Source: Folioceros fuciformis
Taxonomy: Eukaryota > Anthocerotophyta > Anthocerotopsida > Anthocerotales
Length of the DNA stretch: 64,000 bases
Assembly (NCBI GenBank): GCA_049999805.1
Contig: JBNGIO010006396.1
Location: 1-64,000 of the forward strand
Reading direction: 5' to 3'
The translations under genes were made by a program, and so were the position numbers. Below are positions 20,801 to 32,900 of the stretch, piece after piece (the stretch's first letter is position 1; every line of letters begins with the position of its first letter). A model generated the notes under the pieces. It saw only the letters and a program-made list of their open reading frames with translations. It made no database searches and was not told the DNA's origin.

Positions 20801-23188
20801 GATGATATTGTGTTTCCAGCGTTGGAAGCCAAGGACGGCCTCCACAACATAAGTCACTCATACAGTATTGATCACAAACAGGAAGAGCAGCTTTTTGCGG
20901 AAATTTCTGATGTTTTTTCTGAGCTTCTCGCTCTTCATAGTAAAACTAAAATGGAGCTAGGAGTAGAGAGGGAGTGGGCTAGGGAGGGGAACATTCGGAG
21001 TGATGTGGGCAAACGACGTGCAGTTGCTTCCAAACTGCAGCGAATGTTCAAATCTGTCCGGGTTAGCCTGGACCAACATGTGTCTAGAGAAGAAGTGGCG
21101 TTGTGGCCTTTGTTTGACGTACATTTCACAATAGAAGAGCAGGATAACATTATTGGCCGAATCATTGGGACAACTGGAGCTGAAGTTCTACAGGCAATGA
21201 TTCCTTGGGTTACCACAGCTCTTACGGAGGAGGAGCAAACCACCATGCTGAGTACATGGAGGCAAGCTACTCGGAACACTATGTTTGACAAGTGGCTAAG
21301 TGCTTGGTGGAAGGAGTCGCCAGACTCTGTCCCTGAATCTATATCTTCGCCATCAGATAAGGATGCCTTCCCACCCTCAGGGACCAGTGAATCCCTTCAG
21401 ATGGTGGCAGATTATCTGGAACTGACGAACCAGGAGACTAAGGGGTCGCTCGAGCCTCACGATGAAGAAGCGAGTACGGATTGTAAATGTTCTGAAATTC
21501 CAGAGAGTATTGGTGCCCGGCCTGAACGTGCTGGTGATGGTGACAGGCCCGAATATGCTAGTGATGGTTGGCGTTCAGTGTCATCATTCGACAACAAGGA
21601 AACAGATAGCGAGAAGTTCAGGCCAGGGTGGCAAAGTATCTTCCGCATGAATCAGAAAGAAGTGGAAGCCGCCATAAGAAAAGTCTCCAGTGACAGCTCC
21701 CTCGACCCTCGTCAAAAATCGTATCTCATTCAGAATCTTATGACCAGGTAGGATAGCAAACCTTGCTCTGTCTGTTGTATGGACAGTTGACTTTGCAGAC
21801 ACACGCATTTGAATATATTTCCCACTACTGTTATATCGCTTTGAGTATACCTGGAGTTATTCTTACTAGGGGATCTTTTGTGGGTTAGCCGTTGGATTGT
21901 GGCTCAGCAGAAGTTAACACAATCAGAGGCAGATAAGGGGTTGGATTCGGTGGGAGATGTACCTGGGCGGGTGAGGTCGTTTCATAATGAGGATGCAGGA
22001 GTATACGGCTGTGAGCATTACAAGAGGAACTGCAAACTTCGAGCTGCTTGCTGCGGTTCTCTCTTCACTTGTCGATTTTGCCATGATAAAGTCAGTGACC
22101 ACAGTATGGACAGGTAGTGGCTGATGTAAAGCTGGCATAAGGCATGTTGAAGGCAAGAAACATGGTGTGGGTTTTATCTGACAAAGGCTCTCTCTTTCAG
22201 GCATGCTACTATGGAGGTGATGTGCATGAAGTGTTTGGAGATCCAGCCTGTGTCTCAATATTGTATTACTCCCTCATGTAATGGGTACCGTATGGCACGC
22301 TACTTCTGTAGCATCTGCAAGTTTTTCGATGATGATAGCAGGTAGTGTGTTCTGCATGTTGCTGATCGATCGACTTACCCTCCAGTTCCTCATGGTTGGC
22401 GGGTGGCTTATGTAGCGGGTTGCTCTGAATTGGTTTCTTATTTTGTGTGCAGGGACATATACCACTGTCCATCTTGCAACCTTTGCAGAGTAGGGAAGGG
22501 ACTTGGCATAGACTTCTTCCACTGTATGACTTGCAATTCGTGTATGTCCAAAAGCCTCACGAGTCACAAGTGCCGGGAGAAAGGACTCGAGTCCAATTGT
22601 CCCATTTGTCATGATTTTCTGTTCACGTCAAACACTCCAGTGAAGGCTCTTCGCTGCAACCATTTTATGCACTCAGCTTGCTTTCAGGTGGGGGCCTTAT
22701 CTACTAGCGGCCAGCGTATGAAATTGTCTTCATTGTTTCTTCGTCTGGAAAACTCATTTGCCGGCACGGTGCAGGCTTACACTTGCAGCAACTACACCTG
22801 TCCAATATGTAGCAAGTCGCTTGGAGATATGTCGGTATGTCTCGTCAGCCCTCGGTGCTCTGGTCATTTGGCACAATTGGTTGGAAAGCTGCTTTTTTTA
22901 CTAACCAATCTGTGTGGTAGGTATACTTCGGGATGCTTGATGCCTTATTGGCTGCAGAACGGCTTCCAGATGAGTATCGCAGTCGTCGGCAGGTGTGTGG
23001 GAGTGTCCAGTCTCGGCAACTCTGCGATTCGTGGCACTTATGTAGCGAAACCTGTGGAAAATCACTAACTTAATGTTCATGAACAGGAAATACTCTGCAA
23101 TGACTGTGAACAGAAAGGGACTGCACGGTTTCACTGGTTGTACCATAAATGTGGCACTTGTGGATCTTACAACACTCGGGCAATCTGA
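17871..23188 (+). CDS. BTS: BRUTUS-type hemerythrin / RING zinc-finger E3 ubiquitin ligase
   Basis: Nuclear iron sensor and E3 ligase that destabilises iron-deficiency bHLH factors. Exons: 17871..18164, 18246..18467, 18545..18739, 18838..19271, 19355..19595, 19705..19873, 20112..21747, 21889..22113, 22201..22341, 22453..22687, 22775..22834, 22921..22992, 23087..23188. All are GT-AG, phases agree, 1341 aa. Three hemerythrin domains: about 42-175 (FIELLYFHKAIRAEL, HHSKVEDEVLFAALD), about 325-480 (ELLYWHNAIRKEL, FHSAAEDNVVFPAV) and about 695-860 (HIFQFHKAIKKDL, HSNAEDDIVFPALEA). Then a CHY zinc finger (YGCEHYKRNCKL), CTCHY (HCPSCNLCRVGKGLGIDFFHC), RING (CPICHDFLF...CNHFMHSACF...CPIC) and a C-terminal zinc ribbon (CNDCEQKG...KCGTCGSYNTR). 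Iron-ligand HxxxE motifs are intact. BTS-like (BTSL) members are the alternative; these have the same layout, and three hemerythrin domains favour BTS. Confidence 0.93.
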
Positions 23189-23878
23189 GGCCTAAGTCTG
23201 GCGCTTGTTTTCATGGTCAGAACTAAAGCCCCTCTCACATTTCAGTAAGCCAACTGTCGTAACGTTGTTTCTTTATTATGTATTCACGTTTGAGCACTCA
23301 TTCTAAATGACAGCAAGTGGATCATGGGAGCGTAGCGCCTGGGGCGTACAGATTTCCTGCCTTACGCTTTAGACTGGACATTGGTACGTCTCATCGTTTG
23401 CCAGTTCCTAAACGAGAGTTGGCGAAAGTGGAAGCAGCGTGCGCGAGCCTGAGCTCCGATCCGATTGTTTCGCAGGTCAAACTATGCGCAGTGTGGAGGT
23501 GGAAATGGCGCTTCACCGTAGAATATAGTGGCTGAATCAAGTTACGATGACGAGCAGAGGGTGAGGATGTAAATGAATGTAAAGCATATCTGGATATGTT
23601 TTCGATGTATTCCTGCGATGTATCGTTCTGATGGTAATATCGTGAGATGTGTGTCTCGTCCTCGTGGGGCGGTTTAAAGAATTTGCGATGGCACGTACAG
23701 GAGTGTTTACTTCCAAGGAAATGATTTATGTCCCACTTGCCTGTCCATCTAAATGAATTTCTTTTCTCCCGATAAATTTCTGGACGAAGTTTGGGAAAGT
23801 ACGAAAAAATGGACACAAAGTTGTTGGAATCTCCATCTCCTTGCGTAGAAAGAATTGAGCTGTGCTGAAGAATCGTTT
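23189..23878. other. Convergent 3' flanks of BRUTUS-like and PDK genes
   Basis: No domain on either strand. This should hold both 3' untranslated regions, since the two genes converge here. Confidence 0.45.
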
Positions 23879-25510
23879 TCAGGGAAGAGGCTCCTGGACA
23901 TTGCCCAGTCGGTTCAGATGTAGGTACGCATCAGTCCCTGCTCATGAGTCACACAAGAAGCCGGCAAACTTTAGAAGCTGCAGGTATCAAGGAATGCAAA
24001 GCTGGGTCGATGCTGCCGACGCTGCCTAGGGCAGGCCAGGCCAGGGAAGAACGTACCGTAGCCCTCCATGGAAATGACCTGCAAATCCCCGCCAAAGTAT
24101 CTTGCATAAAGTCTACTAATTGGCAACCCATAGCCATATCCAGCCATGACCTGCGGCATCTCCTGCAACTGGCTCACTGACGTCTTGGCTGTGCTGTACA
24201 AGTAAGTCCAAATCTTGGGCAGGCCACTTCGAGGAATCCCACCACCCTCATCAGATATCTGTGAAGAACATGCCAGCCCAGCAAATCAACACACTGTCAT
24301 TGCCTGCCGAGCCTGCCACACGAGAAACTCCGTCTCTTCCAGAATTGGACCCATAAATACCACCACCTCACCTTGATCGTCACGTCTTCAATTCCATCAG
24401 CAACAACCACCCGGATGGGTGGGTAGTCACGATCATCATCCTGAAACCTCTCTTGAACGGCTCGCAGAGAGTTCTTCACCAGCTCGAAAAGCATCTGATG
24501 CAAATGTGTTGGCACGTACCTGCAGGCATGGGGGACAACCACAAGGCTTGCAAACATTGCTTGCTTGGTGGCAAAGACGACATGAGAAAGATGGCAGCTA
24601 GTCGGGGGTATGGCATCACACGTGTGCTTACGCAAAGGTGAAATGTGGGTCTCCAAAGACGTGGACCTCTGGAGCACTGCCGTAAGTCCGCATGCACGCT
24701 GATCGAGCGTCATCTATGGCGTTCTTGGCGATCTCCACTGGCGAGACGTTTGTGCATATGAGGCCGATGTAACCAGGAGGCGGATCCTGGTGGTGCAGGG
24801 CAACGTGCTGTCCTGCGCTTGCATGGAGGGACGTTGGGTGGGTTTAGTACCAAGCAACCCAAGATTCGAACAGGTGGGAAACGCAGAGCAGCTACTCACC
24901 TATCAGCATCCGGATTCCAATTCGGCTCATGTAGAATCGATCCAGAAACTGGTGGATCTCCGGGAGCTCGTTCAGGCCCACCTTGCGGCCCAGATCTTCC
25001 TTCAACTCCTGGATTCCCATGGCCATGGTGGGTACCACGTTATTGTGCCGAGCTTTGATCTGGTGTATCAGGTCCGTGAACTTCTGCTCGTCCGCGGCGT
25101 CCTGGATCTCTGGGAAGATTCTCAAGTCCTTGAATGAGTCCACGTACCAGTCCCTGACCTTCATCCAGCCACACCCACCAACATGTCAAAACACGTCCAC
25201 ACGTGTCCCCGGTTGTTAGCTCATGTCGCGTCTGGACCCACGGCGACGGCACCAGCAGTACCTTGAGAACGGGGCTCTTGAGGGACAACCCTTGAGGCAG
25301 ATTGTCGAGCTCCGCCACACGGTGAGCCAGCCGAACTGGCAGCTCCTTGTGCAGAAACTGGGCAGACACCAAGAGATTCTTCTCGGTGGGATAGGAGCCG
25401 AAATCCATCATGTACTTCAGGCTGACTCCGGTCTGCTTCCTCAGACTGCACTTGTAGATGTCGTCCAGGACACTTCTGGCCACCGATTCCGCCAATCTCT
25501 TGGCTGCCAT
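23879..25510 (-). CDS. PDK: Pyruvate dehydrogenase (acetyl-transferring) kinase, mitochondrial
   Basis: Phosphorylates and inactivates the E1-alpha subunit of mitochondrial pyruvate dehydrogenase. Exons (minus): 25510..25262, 25158..24900, 24812..24632, 24519..24372, 24258..24057, 23937..23879; all GT-AG, phases agree, 365 aa, essentially the known plant length. N-terminal four-helix domain: [55 protein letters not shown] followed by QHVALHH. GHKL ATPase domain: N-box [18 protein letters not shown]1 box [23 protein letters not shown]2-like [21 protein letters not shown]3 [13 protein letters not shown]. The start is the [12 protein letters not shown] at 25510; a TTG lies five codons upstream. 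No conspicuous long presequence is present, as in other plant PDKs. Confidence 0.95.
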
Positions 25511-26508
25511 AGCTCCCTCGTGCAAACCCCCTTGCGTTGAGACCCACCCTACAGAACCCGAAACAGCACAACCCCGGCCAGATCCCCTCCCAGCTCAGAC
25601 CACATCTCCAATCACCCCCTCAGCTCACGATCCCAGCACCGGAGCTCCTCGCCCTCCACAGCCTTCGACGCTGCCACATGCTTTCCTCACAAGCCCGATG
25701 CACCCAATTCCACCTACAACACAGTGAGCCCCTCACACACGTTTTGAACCAGGTGGGAGCCAGCATAGGGAAGAATTCCAAGAGTTCGGATTCTGCGCTC
25801 CCTGTACGCGAAACGATTGTGGGCTGGGCTGGACTGGGCAGGCCAGGCTCTTCCGCGGAAGAATGTACGAGACGCGCCCGGATTTCGGTGAGCCTGTCCC
25901 CTCCAACTTCGGCAACGGTGCATTATAGTACTACATTCCAGCGGTGGGCTCTGCCCGGGGACTGTGAGCCACTTCTCCAGAATCGCGTTTCTTTGGTCGG
26001 GCGGAGAGAATATGCATCCCGGGGTGGACGTGGTCCACCACCACACCCTGCCTTATTACAGTTGGCGGATCAGTGTCTCCATGCCAGTACAGGTACAGCA
26101 TTCGTTCGTTGCTTGACCCATCATCGTTGGTTTCACCGAGACCCACCCCGTATCATCTCTCATGTAAGCTACGGCAAACTCGATAGGTCAGCCATCCCCC
26201 TTGCCGCCCGCATCTGCCAGGTGTTGTCTGACACTGCGGATTCACCTTCACTACACCATGTCTGCTTACTTGCAGCCCACGCTGCTGACGTCTGGTCTTT
26301 GCCGTGAGTGGGACTCTCGACTCAACGGCATCACATGACGTACTTGAACACCCGAGGGTGACGACACCATCACCGAACAAAGGAAACGTGCCCTCGTCAG
26401 GAAGGCTGCAGTAAAATGTATGGCTCAACAGTTTTACAACTACGGATGCGAAGGCTATCTTCTGTTGAGCAGAAATCGAGAAGCTGGCTGTGGTGAAGAG
26501 AATGAGGA
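25511..26508. other. Spacer between PDK and the MDP1-like gene
   Basis: PDK upstream region (left) and 3' flank of the MDP1-like gene (right). Several open frames exist on both strands but none shows a recognisable motif. Confidence 0.4.
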
Positions 26509-27328
<820 letters not shown>

Positions 27329-27388
27329 CGTCGTCCCTCCTCGTGCCTTCAGCGAGTGCTTCATGAACGTAGTGCCAGCCAGGCACTA

Positions 27389-27488
27389 NNNNNNNNNNNN
27401 NNNNNNNNNNNNNNNNNNNNNNNNNNNNNNNNNNNNNNNNNNNNNNNNNNNNNNNNNNNNNNNNNNNNNNNNNNNNNNNNNNNNNNNN
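27389..27488. other. Assembly gap (100 N)
   Basis: Lies between the divergent MDP1-like gene and the 27508 gene, so their promoters are incomplete. No duplicated flank is seen. Confidence 0.95.
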
Positions 27489-27507
27489 CCTCGGGGCTCC
27501 AACAGCG

Positions 27508-27969
27508 ATGGCGACCCTGAACTGCATCACAGCGTCGTCCTCACTGCTGGGTCAACCGTTCCCGGGATCTTCATGCGACCAAGCTCGTCAGAAGAGCAGC
27601 AGCAGGGGAAGGAGCAGCGGAGTGTGCGTGGTCAGATCGCAAACGAATCAAGACGCAGCAACCGAGGCGAGCCAAAGGGAACCTGCTCCCGCGGCTAAGG
27701 AGAAACAGGGCTTTCCTCCGGGATCCTGTCAGAGCTGCGGGAGGGTGGAGATGGTGGGCGGGTGCAACGGGGAGGGCAGGATTCAGGGCGGAATCGGAGC
27801 GGTGCCCGGGTTCAGGTGGTGGCCCATCAAAGCCTACAGGCCCTGCCCGGCGTTCGTGGAGGCTGGTGGGAAGTACAAGCGAACCGGGCAGAGCCTGGAC
27901 GAGGTGGCATTCGGGAGGAAGAGGAAGGACGATGACTTGGACATCTCTCAGAGGCTCAAAGGGGGCTGA
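27508..27969 (+). CDS. Unrecognised small protein, probably plastid-targeted
   Basis: A 153-residue intronless frame. I do not recognise a named family. The first 50 residues are rich in Ser, Ala and Arg with few acids (MATLNCITASSSLLGQ...), typical of a chloroplast transit peptide. The C-terminal half looks conserved and folded: a CQSCGRVEMVGGCNGEG segment with CxxC and a third Cys, then FRWWPIKAYRPCPAFVEAGGKYKRTGQSLDEVAFGRK and a charged end. The start is the ATG at 27508, 19 bases after an assembly gap. It is head-to-head with the MDP1-like gene 179 bases away. It could bind a metal through the cysteines, but that is only a suggestion. Confidence 0.6.
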   Translation: MATLNCITASSSLLGQPFPGSSCDQARQKSSSRGRSSGVCVVRSQTNQDAATEASQREPAPAAKEKQGFPPGSCQSCGRVEMVGGCNGEGRIQGGIGAVPGFRWWPIKAYRPCPAFVEAGGKYKRTGQSLDEVAFGRKRKDDDLDISQRLKGG

Positions 27970-29968
27970 GGCTGAGGATCCATGGACCGAGGAGCCATCT
28001 TTCCCCTCCTGCAAGCATGCCGCTGTCTTGACATCGGATTCCTGTGGGTTCCTGTGTGCAAGGCAGAGCATTTGTTGGGTGCATTGGGCAGCACAAACGA
28101 TCCTCCATTGGTGCAGGTTAGGACAGTGTGCAGTCTTGAAGTAAAGTGCTTTGACGAGGTTGTACAAGGTTCAGAGTGAGATGTGTGCAAATGCAAAGCA
28201 TTGTGCAAGCAACTGTGACCCGGGTTGGCGTCAATGGGATGCATTGGGATCTCAGTCCTGGAATATCGTAGTTCCACCATGCCCAGAAAGTCTCCGGGTT
28301 TGTCCCATGCCGTGCTGTGCGGGGTTCACTCTATCAAGAGAACATTCACATCCCCCAAGGTACAAAGGCAAAGGCCTCCGTCGGGGGTGCGAGGGCGCAC
28401 ATGAATCTTGCATATTTCAGAAAATAAATACAATTAATCATAGTATAAGTAGAATAAATACATAGTATTATTAAAAAAGCTTTTATTCATGTTAAAATAT
28501 TATTTAAAACCCAAAAAGTTAAGATAACTCATGATTGGGAAAATCTACTGATTGGAGCACAAGGGCCGCCAATCCTTTACAGCCTAATGACTATTAATAG
28601 CACTAAAATAATAGCACTAAAATATTTAAAGCTTAATGACTATCAGTAGCAGTTTTTGTGGGCAATTTTTATAGGTTCTCAAACTATAGTTTTAGAGGAA
28701 CCAGTAAAAAGTGCAATTAAACCACATGAACAAATGACTGAACCCGCATGGTTTCGACATGCATTGTATGCACATGAAGAGGAAGAGGAATTCTATTAGA
28801 GTCCCCTCAAAAAAGTTTTCCTTTATGGAACTTGCTACTTAGCAACTTGTACCATAGTATACTTAGCTACCAATACTCCAAAGGCATCCTCCCTGTGAAT
28901 CTCAGTACCAATCTAAACGTTGGGTGCTTAATCCTACAGTTCTTATAAGCTATGTGTCCATTTGTTTGAGATGCTTAATCCTAAAGTTCCAGTAAGCTTT
29001 TGTCCATTTGGTCGGAGCACAAGATGCTTAATCCCCTTCTTATAAACTTTGTCCATTTGGCCTAATCCATTTAAAATGGTGAAATATTTTCATCCTCTCT
29101 GGCATTGCCTCAAAGCATTCCTCGTCCTTACCTATCTTTGTTTTTTGGGATTTGTTGCCTTCCTCCTTGAACGTAATAGCCTATTTTGCACACCAATTGT
29201 CTTATGAGGATCTAATATTGGACCATTGCACTAGATTATGGACACATCATTGCTCAAGCTATGAAGTCTAGGAATCTATGTGGAAGTGGACAAGTATAGG
29301 AAGCTTGCAATAAATTATTATAGACATCTTCAAAAATTGGAGATATGGCTATGAAAGCAAAGATTGCAATAGATAGAGCACGTATGTTGCCAAATGCAAT
29401 CATCTGGGACGTTGAAGTAGCTGGAAGTGGTGCTTTGTGTATGTTGTTATGAGGCCTCCGCATATTTGATCTTTCTTGCCCTTGCCCTTCATATGTAGGG
29501 ACAAAGTTGCTGAAGAGAAATATGTTTTTTGTCTCGTAACACGCCTGGCTAATGAAGGGACAAGGAAACTAGGCATGGGCAAACCGGCGAAATGTGGTCC
29601 TCAGAGCACTCCAAGCACAAAGGATCGGATTGCAGTGTACAGATTTACAGGCCCAAGTTCCATCGCGGGATAATCGGATTTGGATAAGCCCTGCTCTGTG
29701 CACTGGATAGTTCCGCTTAGCCATATGATCGTTGCAGACCGACACCAAGTTTTCTCATTGGATTTCATCGTTTCCAGCTCCAGGAATCTGGAGCTACAGG
29801 TATCCTTGTGGGAAACGATACATGCAGAATCTGACATGGCTCTCTTCCTTTCACAGCCCGTTTGGAGATCGGTTGCTGTTTTGATGAGCTTGGACAGTCT
29901 TGTTTTCGCCATATGGCGAGTCGGAGGGCTGTAACCGGATCTGGTGTTCAGAGTTAAGGTTTTTTCTT
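27970..29968. other. Gene-poor AT-rich spacer upstream of the first PPR gene
   Basis: Two kilobases with no recognisable domain on either strand. From about 28430 it is strongly AT-rich. A phrase near 28935..29050 recurs (gcttaatcctacagttctta / gcttaatcctaaagttccag, each followed by tttgtccatttg), i.e. a degenerate short tandem duplication. Confidence 0.4.
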
Positions 29969-32900
29969 ATGCTTCGGCAGATCATGGCTGTTAGACGTAT
30001 CACAATTCGTTCACAAAGGTGCGTCCGTCGCAAAGAATGTCTGTCTGGGGATCCCTTGTGGCAACAGTCCTTTTCGGATCATACTCTCTGGAGGGATATA
30101 CTGCACCGTAAAATGCAAATGGGTCCTTTTGCATCTTCTTCCACCTGGAGCTTGCAGCGTGATATCGATCCTGAGCCTGACGAGCCTGCAGAGTATGAGA
30201 AGGAGCCTGTTACTGGTGATACTGTGAGTCAACTTTGTCAGCAGGGGCGGGTCGCTGAGGCCGTCGAGGCTCTGGGAGTTCTGGTGCGGAAGGATCGCCG
30301 TGTTGCGCAATTCTTGTTTTATGTCGTGCTGAAAAGCTGTATGGTACAGAGGGACCTGGTTCTGGGTCGCCGTGTACATGGTCTGGCCGTGGAGAAGGGG
30401 TATGAGTCGGACACGTTCCTGTGCAACCATGTGATTCGGATGTATTCTTCTCATGGTAGGTTGCAAGAAGCGATGGATGTGTTCACCGTAGTTACCACCC
30501 CTGATTCATTTATGTGGTCTTCAATAATTTCTGCACATGTGAGCCACGGGCAGGCTAAGCAGGGCATACAACTGTATCATCGGATGTGCAGGTCATGTGT
30601 GAAGCCAGATGGGCATGTATTCGTGGCAGCGCTGCAGGCTTGCGCAAGGGGAGCAGACTTAAAAAGTGGGCAGCGGGTGCATACTGATGTGTTGGCCAGT
30701 GGAGTTGAGCCTCATTTGTTTGTATGTAATTCCTTGTTGGACATGTATGTGAAGTGTAATAGCTTGAAAGATGCTCAAAGATTGTTTGATGGACTTGGTC
30801 AAAAGGATGTGGTGACTTGGAATACCATGATAGCCGGGTACTCCCAGCAGGGTATGGGGCAGGCAGCCCTTTGTCTCTACAGTGCTATGCAAGAAGAAGG
30901 CAAACTGTCACCAGATTCTGTGACATTTGTATGCCTCCTCCAGGCCTGTGCAAGTGTAGGCACGCAAGCTTTGGAGACAGGAAAGCAGCTGCATGCTGAA
31001 ATTAGAGAACGGGGCCTTCAGGCTGATGTCTTTGTCGCTAGTGGTTTGGTAAACATGTATGCAGCATGTGGTAGTCTGGAGGATGCCCAAGGTGTGTTTG
31101 AAGGACTTAGTCAGAAAAACGTGGTCACATGGACAAGTCTGGTGGCAGGATATGCAAAGGCTGGCAGCTTGGAGGATGCCCAGGGCGTGTTTGACAGACT
31201 TGGTGAAAAGAATGTAGTGACATGGAATGCTATGATAGCAGGGTATACCCAGCAGGGAATGGGACAGGAAGCACTTCATTTGTACAGGTCCATGCTAGAA
31301 GAAGGTGCTGTTGCACCAGATGCGGTGACATTTGTCTGCCTCTTGCAGGCATGTGCACGCGTGGGCACTGCAGCTTTGGAGACGGGGAAGGAGCTTGCTG
31401 CCCAGATTCGAGGAGGAGGGCTTCATGCAGATGTTTTTGTAGCCAACAGCCTGGTGAACATGTATGCAAAGTGCGGTAGCCTCCAAGATGCTCGGGGCGT
31501 GTTTGACACAATCCGTTATAAAAATGTGGTGACGTGGAACACTATGATAGCAGGGTGCTTGCAGCATGGGATGGGGCAGGAGGCCTTGTGTCTGTACAGG
31601 ACAATGCAAGAAGAAGGTATCATTGGACCCAATTCAGTGACATTTGTGTGTCTCCTGCAGGCATGCGCAAGTTTAGGCAACTCAGCTTTTGAGATAGGGA
31701 AACAGCTTCATGCACAAATCGGACAAAATGGACTTCAGACTGATGGGCCGGTGGCGAGCAGTTTGGTGCACATGTATGCTAAGTGTGGCAGCTTGAGCGA
31801 GGCTCAAGGTGTCTTTGACGGACTTGCAGAAAAGGATGTTGTGACATGGAACGCCTTGATTGCAGGATATTCCCAGAAGGGCCTGGGACAGGCATCCCTT
31901 CTCCTTTACAAGTCTATGAAACAGGACCCTGTTGTTGATCCAGATTCTGTGACATTTGTGAGCCTCCTGCAGGCATGTGCAAGTTTGGGCCACCCAGGTT
32001 TGGAGAGGGGAAAACGGCTTCATGAAGAGATCAGTGAACGGGGACACGAAAGTGACGTATTCGTAAGCAACAGTCTGGTCAACATGTATGCAAAGTGTGG
32101 TGGCTTGAATGAGGCTCAGCAAGTGTTTGAAAAACTTAGTCGAAAAGATGTGGTGTCGTGGACATCTCTGATAGCAGGATATTCTCACCAAGGCAGGGGT
32201 CAGGAAGCTCTTCAACTCCACAGGGCTATGCAAGAAGAAGGCATCGTTGTACCAGATTCTGTGACATTTGTGTCTCTCCTGCAGGCATGTGCAAGTGTGG
32301 GTACCCCAGGGTTGGCCAAGGGGAAAGTTCTTCATGCACAGATTTTAGAACAAGGACTTCATGTTGATGTTGCTGTTGGTTGTGGCCTGGTGAACATGTA
32401 TGCGAAGTGTGGCAGCCTGGAAGATGCACTGGGTGTGTTTGATGGATTCTCTGAGAAAAACTTGATGATTTGGAATGCCATGATAGCGGGGTATTCCCAG
32501 CGGGGCATGGGGCAGGAAGCCCTTTACATATACGGGGCTATGCAGCAAGAAGGCCTGATTGCACCCGATCCTGTGACATATGTGTCCCTTCTGCAGGCAT
32601 GTGCGAGTGTGGGCAGCCCAGCTTTGGAGAAGGGGAAGCAGCTTCATGCACAAACAAGAGAACAGGGGCTCCAATGTGACGTGTTTATAGCTAGTAGTTT
32701 GGTAAACATGTACGCAAAGTGTGGCAGCTTAGAAGACGCCCGACGAGTTTTCGGAGGACTTGGTGAGAAGGATGTGGTGACATGGAATGCTATGATAGCA
32801 GCATATTCACAGCAAGGAATGGGACATGAAGCTCTTCGTCTTTACAGTGTTATGCAAGAGGGAGGTATCGTTGCACCTGATGCGGTGACATTTGTATGCC

